Shown: positions 16,373 through 23,135 of the stretch, one piece after another | Layout of the letters: each line of letters starts with the position of its first letter | How positions within the stretch are numbered: the stretch's first letter is position 1 | Source: Chloroflexota bacterium | GTDB lineage: Bacteria > Chloroflexota > Anaerolineae > Aggregatilineales > Phototrophicaceae | Length of the DNA stretch: 40,522 nt | Direction of reading: 5' to 3' | Assembly (NCBI GenBank): GCA_026706445.1 | Contig: JAPOYT010000136.1 | Coordinates: 1 to 40,522 of the forward strand | Position numbers and translations under genes: made by a program | Notes under the pieces: model-generated | The model's database searches: none | What the model was told of the DNA's origin: nothing | Seen by the model: the letters and a program-made list of their open reading frames with translations, nothing else

Positions 16373-16659
16373 GATTCGAGCGCAGATTTCTAGGACAAGC
16401 AGCCATCGTGACCGGTGGCGCCAGCGGTATCGGTTTGGGCATCGCCAAGCGCATGGCGCGCGAAAGCGGCAGCGTTGTGCTGGCCGATATCAACGAGGAG
16501 GCGCTGGCGCAAGCCAAAGAGACGATGGGAGAGTTGGCGGGCCGGGTCGAGACTATTCGCATTGACATCACGAGAGAAGACGAAGTGGAGAGCCTGATTG
16601 GGTCCATCGTCGAACAATTTGGGCAGTTGGATGTGGTCGTCAATTGCGCCGGCGTGCCA
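16369..16659 (+). pseudogene. Truncated short-chain dehydrogenase (SDR) gene
   Basis: The frame starts with a GTG overlapping the hydrolase stop by four bases and encodes a good SDR N-terminus: AAIVTGGASGIGLGIA (cofactor motif), VVLADINEEAL, RIDITREDEV and QLDVVVNCAGV (the NAG-type motif at about residue 96). Family similarity ends there. The remaining codons to the stop at 16740 read an unrelated antisense sequence, and the catalytic Ser-Tyr-Lys region is missing, so the product cannot be an active SDR. The break coincides with the 5' end of an opposing Gfo/Idh gene. Translational coupling to the hydrolase suggests the intact gene was part of the monooxygenase operon, probably as the alcohol dehydrogenase that supplies the ketone. 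Confidence 0.8.
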
Positions 16660-16713
16660 CAAACCCAGCCGCATCCCGACGATTCCCAGCCGAATTTCAG
16701 TGTTGCTCCCCAT
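16645..16713 (-). pseudogene. Start fragment of a second Gfo/Idh-type oxidoreductase gene
   Basis: On the minus strand an AAGGAAGG site precedes an ATG at 16713 and the residues TEIRLGIVGMRLGLWHAG, the first strand and turn of a Gfo/Idh Rossmann fold. After the Gly the frame continues only as antisense of the SDR remnant. Translation signals are intact but the gene is cut after about 22 codons. It meets the truncated SDR within the shared bases TGCGCCGGCGTGCC. Confidence 0.6.
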
Positions 16714-16925
16714 TTGCGCCTTCCTTTTCCGCATCGGTAAATTGAATTGCTTTCGCCTGTGCGAGTTTGCATTGTCGAGCGAGGAAAAACAGGGCTTCAA
16801 AACAATGTCAGAGCATAATTTCGGTTTGCCCAAAACGCTAGCCAGGCTGCACCAAAGTTGACTATCCAAGAGCTAGCAGCTACACTATCCTCGGTCAATA
16901 TTCCAGCGAGTCAAGCGAAACAGGT

Positions 16926-17135
16926 ATGTCAGCATCAGAAATAGAAGTCATCAAATCAGAACTTGAGCACCGGGTGCCAAAAGAGGTACACGCGCACGAC
17001 ATGGGAGAGATAAAGGTTATTTTGACGCGGATTGAAGGCAAGTTAGATAACTGGCGTTGGACATTAATCATCGTATTAGGCATCGCCACACTCATCATTG
17101 GCTATCTATTGTCCCGTTTGCCTGCACTTCCATAG
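16926..17135 (+). CDS. Small tail-anchored coiled-coil membrane protein
   Basis: The 69-residue protein has a charged, helical N-terminal part (SEIEVIKSELEHRV...MGEIKVILTRIEGKLDNW) and one C-terminal membrane helix (TLIIVLGIATLIIGYLL). It resembles small membrane-anchored coiled-coil proteins of the XhlA or DUF1640 style. There is only a weak CAGGT before the ATG. A neighbouring frame just upstream (about 16859-16925) encodes LAATLSSVNIPASQAKQV, which looks like the helical N-terminus such proteins often have. A one-base shift may therefore have broken a longer gene. Function unknown. Confidence 0.5.
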   Translation: MSASEIEVIKSELEHRVPKEVHAHDMGEIKVILTRIEGKLDNWRWTLIIVLGIATLIIGYLLSRLPALP

Positions 17136-17155
17136 TCAACCCTCCTCTCAATATC

Positions 17156-17521
17156 CTAAACAATCGCCACGCCCGCTTTTGCCGCCGACTCCCGGATACA
17201 CGCCATGGCGGCGGGCAGCTTATCGAGTGGCGTGTGCTCAACGACCATGTACGTATCGGGGCGTAAATGCTCATCGACCAGCGCGATGATGTCAGCGTAA
17301 TTGAGGCAGCCTTCGCCAGCCGGGCACTCATCTATATGCAGGTGCAGCGCGTCATGCATCACCACGCTGTTATCGGCGAGCTGCCGCCGCCAATCGGCCA
17401 CCGGCTGCTTGCGCACCTCGCTGATGTCCATCAATATGCCGGAGACGCCATGCGCCTTCGCCTGATCAATCAGCCCTTGCGAATCGAGTCCTAATCCGCC
17501 AAGCCCGAGACCCAATCTCAT
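17156..17521 (-). pseudogene. Internally deleted TIM-barrel isomerase remnant
   Basis: The intact 121-codon frame is less than half the 270-300 residues of the family. The N-terminal part (MRLGLGLGGLG...AKAHGVSGILMDISEV) and the C-terminal part (DTYMVVEHTPLDKLPAAMACIRESAAKAGV) both look like sugar phosphate isomerase/epimerase termini. The middle of the barrel with the metal-binding residues appears to have been lost by an in-frame deletion. It starts four bases after the stop of the permease remnant, in the usual ABC-importer operon arrangement. It is possibly translated but unlikely to be active as an isomerase. Confidence 0.65.
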
Positions 17522-17525
17522 AAGT

Positions 17526-17818
17526 TTAGCCTTTCAGCGCGCCGCCTGTTAAACCGGTCGCGATATATTTTTGCACAAAGAAGGTGAAGACAATGATAGG
17601 CAAAAGGATCAAGCTGGCAGCGGCGAATAACCTGCCGAACAGAATGGCGTAGTCGGTGACGTAGGTCAAGATATCGACCGTCACCGTTTTGATTTGGTTG
17701 TTACCCAAGATGATGGCGAAGAAGAATTCGTTCCAGGCGCCGATGAAGTTGAAGACGGCGCTCGCGCCGGCTTGCCGATTGAAATCATCAGCGAAGTCTT
17801 GGCAATATGGTTCACCAT
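17526..17818 (-). pseudogene. C-terminal fragment of a MalG-type ABC permease, frameshifted
   Basis: The last 80 or so codons of a sugar permease are visible: AVFNFIGAWNEFFFAIILGN, then VQKYIATGLTGGALKG at the end, the family C-terminus (compare RWFIEGLTAGAVKS at 2360). Upstream, around 17775-17785, the reading continues better in another frame (SLMISIGKPA), so a one-base frameshift is present. Before that the coding similarity stops, abutting the amidohydrolase gene. With the isomerase remnant after it, this is debris of a carbohydrate importer operon, possibly the other part of the fragments at 7262-7516. Confidence 0.75.
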
Positions 17819-17824
17819 TGCCTT

Positions 17825-19318
17825 CTATCGTTGCAGTATTGGCAATTCCCCGTCATTCCACGTCCGATAGAATTCGCGCAGAACTGTGGGGAGACTAGAG
17901 GACTTTCGCTTCGTCTCGAAATTCAGCCCTTCCCATATCTCTCGCTCGACTTCGCTTAAATCGAAGTTCACGCGCTCGCCATCGCTAATGACCCACTCCC
18001 CGCCAACCATCACATGCCGCACATGCTCCTGTCGGGATCGGCGCAGCAGGTAGGCCGGCAGCAGCTCGGGAGACGGGTATTCCGCTGGCGCCCATTTGCC
18101 TCTAATCGCGTCCAAATCTAGCAGGATCAGGTCTGCAAGTCCGCCAACTTCAAGCTCCCCCAGCGGCGCGCCCGCGCCAAAAGCGATCTCGGCCGCGGCG
18201 CTTGTTGCCATCCGCCACACTATCTCCGCATTGAGATCGGTCGCCGCCATCCCGCTTCTATTGCCAACTGTCCAAGCCAGCCGCATTTCACGCAGGAAGT
18301 CCTGGTCATCATCCAGCGTCTGTCCGTCCAAGCCAATGCCGACTTTGACTCCAGCCGCCACCATCTCGGCGACCGGCGCCATGCCGCTGCGCAGCCGCAA
18401 ATTGCTGCTGATATTATGCACGACGCCAACACCGCAATCCGCCAGCAGTTCAATATCGTCATCTTCAACCCAGACCATATGCGCCAGCGTGAGCCAGTCG
18501 CCCACGACGCCGATATCCGCGAGATGCCGGATGAAGCTCTTGCCCCAGGTCTTGTAGGCGTAGATCCGCTGGTATTGCGTTTCGAGCATGTGCATTTGGA
18601 CCCGCGTATGACGACTGCGCGCCCACTCGCAAGCCCGTACAATCAATTCATCGCTGCACCATTGGCCGCCAGCCGGACTGACCTGAATGTGCGCGCGGTG
18701 TCGCGCGCTGTCGTGGAATGCGCTGTACAAGTCGTCGAGAATGGCGAAGTATTCGTCAGCGCTCAAGTCGATGCCATTTGCCGCGCCCAGCGCTTCGCGC
18801 GACTCCAGCGGAAGCATGTTGAGAAAGCGCTGGCGTTCCGCATATACCAGATGATGCTGATCGATTATCGGCGGATGCATGGCGACGCGGATGCCGGCCT
18901 TCCGATATCCGCGCAGGGACTCTGGAATCTCAACTGAAAGCTCCGACCAGGAGATCGGATTATGACTGTGAGCGACCGCTGTCACGCCCGATTTCAGTAG
19001 CTGCAGCCCCGAATACAGCGCCGCCAAATACGGCGGGATGCTCGGCAGGCGCGCTAATTGGCTGAGCCATGTTTCAAGGAAACTGTCGGGAAGGCCCAGC
19101 GCCAGCGCCCCCAATGCGCGTCCGTGGTCATGCGCATTGGTGAATCCGGGCGCGAGAATGTAGTCATCGCCGCCAACCCGAAGGGCATCGGGATGGCGAG
19201 CGACAAGCTCAGCGAGCTTGCCGGCGTCAACAATGTATTCCCCATCCACGCAGAGAGCCAAATCGTCAACCAGGAGGCCGCGGCGCAAGGCATAAGGCGC
19301 GTGAACAATGGTAGGCAT
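17825..19318 (-). CDS. Amidohydrolase of the TRZ/ATZ (cytosine deaminase-like) family
   Basis: The 497-residue metal-dependent hydrolase of the amidohydrolase superfamily has the first metal motif as NAHDHG (His63, His65), further ligands His243 in VQMHMLE and His280 in LTLAHMVW, and Asp331 in GIGLDG. After GELEVGGLADLILLDLD comes the C-terminal strand of the composite beta domain. This pattern is that of chlorohydrolases and deaminases acting on heterocycles, guanidines or N-formimino compounds. The start codon overlaps the upstream SDR stop by one base (TGATG), so it is the last intact gene of the nine-gene minus-strand operon. The product would be cytoplasmic. The substrate is unknown, but with the creatininase-like and amidase genes nearby a nitrogen-ring or amidine substrate is reasonable. 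Confidence 0.85.
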   Translation of the reverse strand: MPTIVHAPYALRRGLLVDDLALCVDGEYIVDAGKLAELVARHPDALRVGGDDYILAPGFTNAHDHGRALGALALGLPDSFLETWLSQLARLPSIPPYLAALYSGLQLLKSGVTAVAHSHNPISWSELSVEIPESLRGYRKAGIRVAMHPPIIDQHHLVYAERQRFLNMLPLESREALGAANGIDLSADEYFAILDDLYSAFHDSARHRAHIQVSPAGGQWCSDELIVRACEWARSRHTRVQMHMLETQYQRIYAYKTWGKSFIRHLADIGVVGDWLTLAHMVWVEDDDIELLADCGVGVVHNISSNLRLRSGMAPVAEMVAAGVKVGIGLDGQTLDDDQDFLREMRLAWTVGNRSGMAATDLNAEIVWRMATSAAAEIAFGAGAPLGELEVGGLADLILLDLDAIRGKWAPAEYPSPELLPAYLLRRSRQEHVRHVMVGGEWVISDGERVNFDLSEVEREIWEGLNFETKRKSSSLPTVLREFYRTWNDGELPILQR

Positions 19319-20073
19319 CAGGCGTATAAGCCCGCTTGCTGACCGCCGTCGATTACAAACATTTGACCCGTGATCATCTTCGCCGCGTCAGATGCGAGAT
19401 ACACCGCCAGCTCCGCGACTTCATCAGCGCTGATTATCCCGCGCAAGGGCTGGTATTGTTCCAGAAACGCGTCTCGCTCCGCTGGTGGCAAGCCTGTATT
19501 AAGTGGCGTATCGACATAGCCCGGGCAGATCGCGTTGCAGCGAATATTGTCGCGCGCGTAATCAAGGGCGATCGATCGCGTCAGGTTGATGAGGCCCGCC
19601 TTGGCGACTGAGTAGGCTGCTTTGTTCGCGGCCGCGCGCATTCCGAAGGTGCCGGCGGTATTCAGTATCACGCCACCGCCAGCCTCAATCATCAATGGTA
19701 TCGCGCAGCGGGCGATCAAGAAGACCGACTTCAAGTCGATATTCAGGCACTGGTCCCAATCGGCTTCGCTGATATCGGTAATGCGGCCCGCTGGGCTGAC
19801 GCCGGCGTTGTTAAAGACGATATCGGGCGCGCCCAATTCCGCCACCGCCTCGTCAATCATGCGCTGCGCATCGGCGCTGCGGGCGACATTGGCGCCGATC
19901 GCGATCGCGCGGCCGCCTTTGGCTTCGATGCTGCGCGCCACTGCCTCCGCTTTTGCCAAGGTGCGATTGGCCACCGCCACCCGCGCGCCTTCTCTAGCGA
20001 AGGCATAGCAGCTTGCCTCGCCGATGCCTGATCCGCCACCGGTGACCAAAGCCACCTTGTCGCGCAGTTTCAC
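19318..20073 (-). CDS. Short-chain dehydrogenase/reductase with atypical active site
   Basis: The 251-residue classical SDR has the cofactor motif TGGGSGIG (11-18), NNAG (88-91), Asn111, and YSVAK (Tyr154, Lys158), and ends with the usual ITGQMFVIDGG. The catalytic Ser, normally 13 residues before the Tyr, is Gly141 (in LNTAGTFG); Thr142 is next to it and might substitute. The neighbouring SDR (20113-20859) keeps its Ser, so this change is specific. Arg37 in ANRTL where NAD enzymes have Asp suggests NADP preference. It is 39 bases downstream of the other SDR and overlaps the amidohydrolase start. It would oxidise or reduce a hydroxyl or carbonyl of the pathway intermediate, or have become non-catalytic. 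Confidence 0.88.
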   Translation of the reverse strand: MKLRDKVALVTGGGSGIGEASCYAFAREGARVAVANRTLAKAEAVARSIEAKGGRAIAIGANVARSADAQRMIDEAVAELGAPDIVFNNAGVSPAGRITDISEADWDQCLNIDLKSVFLIARCAIPLMIEAGGGVILNTAGTFGMRAAANKAAYSVAKAGLINLTRSIALDYARDNIRCNAICPGYVDTPLNTGLPPAERDAFLEQYQPLRGIISADEVAELAVYLASDAAKMITGQMFVIDGGQQAGLYA

Positions 20074-20112
20074 AAAGCGTCGCTCCCAGTCGTCGCCGAC
20101 AATTCACCCAAC

Positions 20113-20859
20113 CTAGTGGAGCATCCAGCCGCCATCGACGAAGATCATCTCTCCGGTGATATAACGCGATTCGTCCGATGCCAGAAACAGCGCGACATCC
20201 GCGACATCTTTCGGTTGGCCCAAGCGGCGCAGCGGTATCGTCGAATTGGCCCAGCGTTCGTTATCTTCTTGGCTGGGCAACATTGGCGTATCAACAATGC
20301 CAGGCGCCATTGAGTTGGCGCGAATCCCTCTCGGACCATATTCCAGCGCGATGCAGCGGGTCATGGCCGCGACCGCGCCTTTGGTCGTGCAATAGGCTGC
20401 GGAATCGACGAAGGCGACGGCGGCGCCGATCGAAGCCAAGTTGACGATCGTCCCTTTAATCCCGTGCCGCAGCCATTCGCGGATGACGATTTGGGAGACG
20501 AGAAATACGCTCTTGACGTTGACCGCCATGATGTGGTCGTACTGTTCATCGGTCGTCTGCTCAAAAGGCGCATTAAAGAAAATTCCCGCATTGTTGACTA
20601 CGATGTGAATCATGCCAAACTCGGCGGCGCCATTATGAACGAGTTCTTGAATCTGGTGGCGTTCAGCAACATCTGTGCGTCTGGAGAGGGTCTTAATGCC
20701 GCTTGACTCGGCCGCGGCGGCGACTTCGCGCAGGCTCTTCAGATTCAGGTCGCAGAGCACGAGATTCGCGCCCTCCGCGGCAAAACGCAGGGCGATGGCG
20801 CGGCCGATCCCGCGGGCGGCGCCTGTTATCAGCGCGGTCTTGCCGGCAAGGCGCCCCAT
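20113..20859 (-). CDS. Short-chain dehydrogenase/reductase
   Basis: The 248-residue classical SDR has a cofactor motif TGAARGIG (12-19), an acidic Asp37 in LCDLN (NAD preference) and NNAG (89-92). The full catalytic set is Asn114, Ser143 (NLASIG), Tyr156 and Lys160, and the ending is ITGEMIFVDGGW. The ATG at 20859 lies two bases after the TGA of the lipoyl-protein gene. A TTG two codons earlier overlaps that stop and is also possible. Many such proteins are annotated as 3-oxoacyl-ACP reductase-like, but the operon context (E1 alpha/beta, lipoyl domain, amidohydrolase) argues for catabolic alcohol/ketone conversion. Confidence 0.9.
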   Translation of the reverse strand: MGRLAGKTALITGAARGIGRAIALRFAAEGANLVLCDLNLKSLREVAAAAESSGIKTLSRRTDVAERHQIQELVHNGAAEFGMIHIVVNNAGIFFNAPFEQTTDEQYDHIMAVNVKSVFLVSQIVIREWLRHGIKGTIVNLASIGAAVAFVDSAAYCTTKGAVAAMTRCIALEYGPRGIRANSMAPGIVDTPMLPSQEDNERWANSTIPLRRLGQPKDVADVALFLASDESRYITGEMIFVDGGWMLH

Positions 20860-20861
20860 AA

Positions 20862-21104
20862 TCAAACCGACTCGATATAGCCGATGACTGCGCCAACCGG
20901 CACTTCGTCATCGATTTCGCAATTCAATTCCACGACGACGCCCGCGGCCGGCGCTTCAAGTTCTGTACTGACTTTTTCCGTCTCAATCACGACGATGCCG
21001 TCGCCTTCAGCGACCGTATCGCCTTCCGCCACCAGCCACTCGACGATCAATCCTTCTTCCATCGTCATTCCGAATTTTGGCATGTATATGGGTATCAAAG
21101 CCAC
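20862..21104 (-). CDS. Free-standing lipoyl-domain protein
   Basis: The 80-residue product is nothing but a lipoyl domain: IPIYMPKFGMTMEEG at the start, the attachment hairpin IETEKVST with the lipoylated Lys at about 44, then GVVVELNCEIDDEVPVGAVIGYI. The start is a GTG with AAGGAG six bases upstream. In pyruvate- and acetoin-type dehydrogenase complexes this domain is the N-terminus of E2 and swings intermediates between E1 and the acyltransferase core. Here it is encoded alone, between E1 beta (40-base gap) and an SDR, with no E2 catalytic domain or E3 in the window. It may work with an E2/E3 encoded elsewhere, like a detached carrier. Confidence 0.9.
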   Translation of the reverse strand: MALIPIYMPKFGMTMEEGLIVEWLVAEGDTVAEGDGIVVIETEKVSTELEAPAAGVVVELNCEIDDEVPVGAVIGYIESV

Positions 21105-21144
21105 GTAATTCTCCTTGCGGATGTAAACCGCCTTGCCGCTATCT

Positions 21145-22113
21145 TCAAGCCAAGGTCTTGTGTACAGCCGCGATTACATCGGCCTCGGATGGGAGGACCG
21201 CCTTCTCCAGAACAGGACTAAAGGGCATTGGCACATCCTTGTTGGTCACGCGTTGCACCGGCGCCCTCAGCTGATAAAAGGCTTCTTCGGCCACGGTCGC
21301 TGCCCATTCGCTAGCGGCGCTGCAAGTTGGGAAGCTTTCGTCGACGGCGATGAAGCGGCCCGTCTTGGCGACGCTCTCCAGGACAGTCTCCTTGTCCCAG
21401 GGTGACAGACTGCGCAAGTCAATCACTTCCGCGGCGACGCCTTCTGCTTCCAGCGCATCGGCGGCGTCCAAGGCGGTATACACGGTTGGGCCGGCGGCGC
21501 AGATAGTGACATCGTTGCCTGCGCGCTTGACATCGGCTTCTCCGATCGGTATCACATATTCATCCGCCGGCACTTCCCCGCGCTTCCCGCCAAGCGAGAG
21601 CGAGTGCAGAAAAAGCACCGGATTATCATCACGAATCGCCGACTTGAGCAAGCCCTTTCCATCATAAGGCGTACTGGGCAATACGACTTTGATCTGCGGC
21701 ATATTCATAAAGAACTGGTGCACGGCTTGGCTGTGGTGATGGCCCGCGCTGCTGCCGGCGCCATTCTGCACCATGAAGACTAGCGGCACATTCGTCTGCC
21801 CGCCGTACATATAGCGCATGGCGCCCGCCTGATTGGCAATTTGGTCGAAGGCGAGATACAAAAACGTGCCAAACATGAGGTCGACTATCGGGCGCAACCC
21901 AGTCACCGCCGCGCCTATCCCCGCGCCGGCCACCGCCAGCTCGGATATGGGACTGTCAATTACGCGCTTGTCGCCGAACTCGGTATGCAATCCCCGTGTG
22001 CTGGGGAATACGCCAATTCGCACGTCCTCACCGATGAGAAAAACGCGCTGGTCCCGCCGCATCTCCTCAGCCAAGGCTTCTTGAATCGCCGCCACATAAG
22101 TCTTGCGAGGCAT
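21145..22113 (-). CDS. Thiamine-diphosphate 2-oxoacid/acetoin dehydrogenase, E1 beta subunit
   Basis: The 322-residue transketolase-like subunit has FLIGEDVRIGVFPSTRGL, then SPISELAVAGAGIGAAVTGLRPIVDLMFGTF with the conserved Glu (58) that activates the thiazolium ring, GHHHSQAVHQFFMNMPQIKVVLPSTPYDGKGLL, and the C-terminal transketolase domain ending DVPMPFSPVLEK. It forms the alpha2beta2 E1 with the gene 29 bases upstream and transfers the decarboxylated or cleaved substrate to a lipoyl domain, encoded next. The sequence style is closer to AcoB/PdhB of acetoin-type complexes than to branched-chain enzymes, but substrate class is not certain. The start ATG has GGAG nine bases upstream. Confidence 0.9.
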   Translation of the reverse strand: MPRKTYVAAIQEALAEEMRRDQRVFLIGEDVRIGVFPSTRGLHTEFGDKRVIDSPISELAVAGAGIGAAVTGLRPIVDLMFGTFLYLAFDQIANQAGAMRYMYGGQTNVPLVFMVQNGAGSSAGHHHSQAVHQFFMNMPQIKVVLPSTPYDGKGLLKSAIRDDNPVLFLHSLSLGGKRGEVPADEYVIPIGEADVKRAGNDVTICAAGPTVYTALDAADALEAEGVAAEVIDLRSLSPWDKETVLESVAKTGRFIAVDESFPTCSAASEWAATVAEEAFYQLRAPVQRVTNKDVPMPFSPVLEKAVLPSEADVIAAVHKTLA

Positions 22114-22142
22114 TCAGACGCTCCCGATTATTCCGCGCCAGA

Positions 22143-23126
22143 TCATAACCACAGGTCTTCAAATAGCGATTCGATTTCGGGATCCGGGCTATTTCGCGCC
22201 GCCTCAGCCGCTTCAGCCACGAACTGCGTGATATCACTGTCCAAGGCTTCCAGCTGTTCCGCCGGCAGCAGGCCGTTTTCGCTGACATAGCTGTGTAGCA
22301 GGCGCAGCGGGTCATTCGCCTGCGCGGCCGCAGTCTCCGCTTCATCACGATATGTCTGTCCCGCGAGGAAAGCTTCTTCGCCCTCGGCATGGCTGCCCCG
22401 GCGGTGGGTCTTCGCCTCGATCAAGGTCGGCCCCCCGCCGCGCCTGGCCCGCTCCACCGCCGCCCGAGTAACGCGATACATCTCAAATGCGTCGACGCCA
22501 TCGGCGACCAAGCCAGGAATGCCATAGCCAATGGCGCGATCGGCGATATCGTTGATATTCATCGCATTTTTCGCCGGCGTGAATTCGCCATATTGGTTGT
22601 TCTCGCAGACGAATATCACCGGCAGCGTCAGCGTCGAAGCGAGATTCAACGACTCATGAAAACTGCCTTCGTTCGCGGCGCCATCGCCAAAGAAGCATAA
22701 CGATACGCGATCGCTGCCGCTGTACCAGGCGCTCAAGCCGGCGCCTACGGCTATCGGTATGCCGCCCCCGACGATGCCGATCGCTCCCAACATGCCGATT
22801 TCGAAGTCGGCAATATGCATCGAACCGCCCTTGCCTTTGCAATAGCCAGTCGCCTTGCCGAACAACTCCGCCATCATGCGCTTGATGTCGCCGCCTTTGG
22901 CAATCACGTGGCCATGACCGCGATGTGTGCTGATGATGGTATCTTCATCAGTCAGCGCGGCGCAGACGCCGGCGGCCACCGCTTCCTCACCAATGTAAAG
23001 ATGTACAAAGCCGGGCAATTGACCCTGCCGGAAAAGCCGGCCGACTTCTTCCTCAAAGCGGCGGATGCGCAAGACGCGCGTGTAAATGTCTAGCGCAAGA
23101 TCGACCGGAATGTCTTGATGATGCAT
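22143..23126 (-). CDS. Thiamine-diphosphate 2-oxoacid/acetoin dehydrogenase, E1 alpha subunit
   Basis: The 327-residue subunit has the thiamine-diphosphate motif GDGAANEG (147-154) with its closing Asn pair CENNQ (175-178), the His-rich STHRGHGH loop (66-73) that binds substrate and cofactor, and KGKGGSMHIAD (98-107). Near the end the regulatory-loop equivalent THRRGSHAEGEE is visible; the Ser is not obviously in a kinase-regulated context. It pairs with E1 beta. The gene lies nine bases after the M20-like gene and starts behind a GAGG site. Oxidative decarboxylation of a 2-oxoacid, or cleavage of an acetoin-like diketone, would feed acyl-CoA into central metabolism from the nitrogen-compound pathway around it. 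Confidence 0.92.
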   Translation of the reverse strand: MHHQDIPVDLALDIYTRVLRIRRFEEEVGRLFRQGQLPGFVHLYIGEEAVAAGVCAALTDEDTIISTHRGHGHVIAKGGDIKRMMAELFGKATGYCKGKGGSMHIADFEIGMLGAIGIVGGGIPIAVGAGLSAWYSGSDRVSLCFFGDGAANEGSFHESLNLASTLTLPVIFVCENNQYGEFTPAKNAMNINDIADRAIGYGIPGLVADGVDAFEMYRVTRAAVERARRGGGPTLIEAKTHRRGSHAEGEEAFLAGQTYRDEAETAAAQANDPLRLLHSYVSENGLLPAEQLEALDSDITQFVAEAAEAARNSPDPEIESLFEDLWL

Positions 23127-23135
23127 CTCGTCGCC

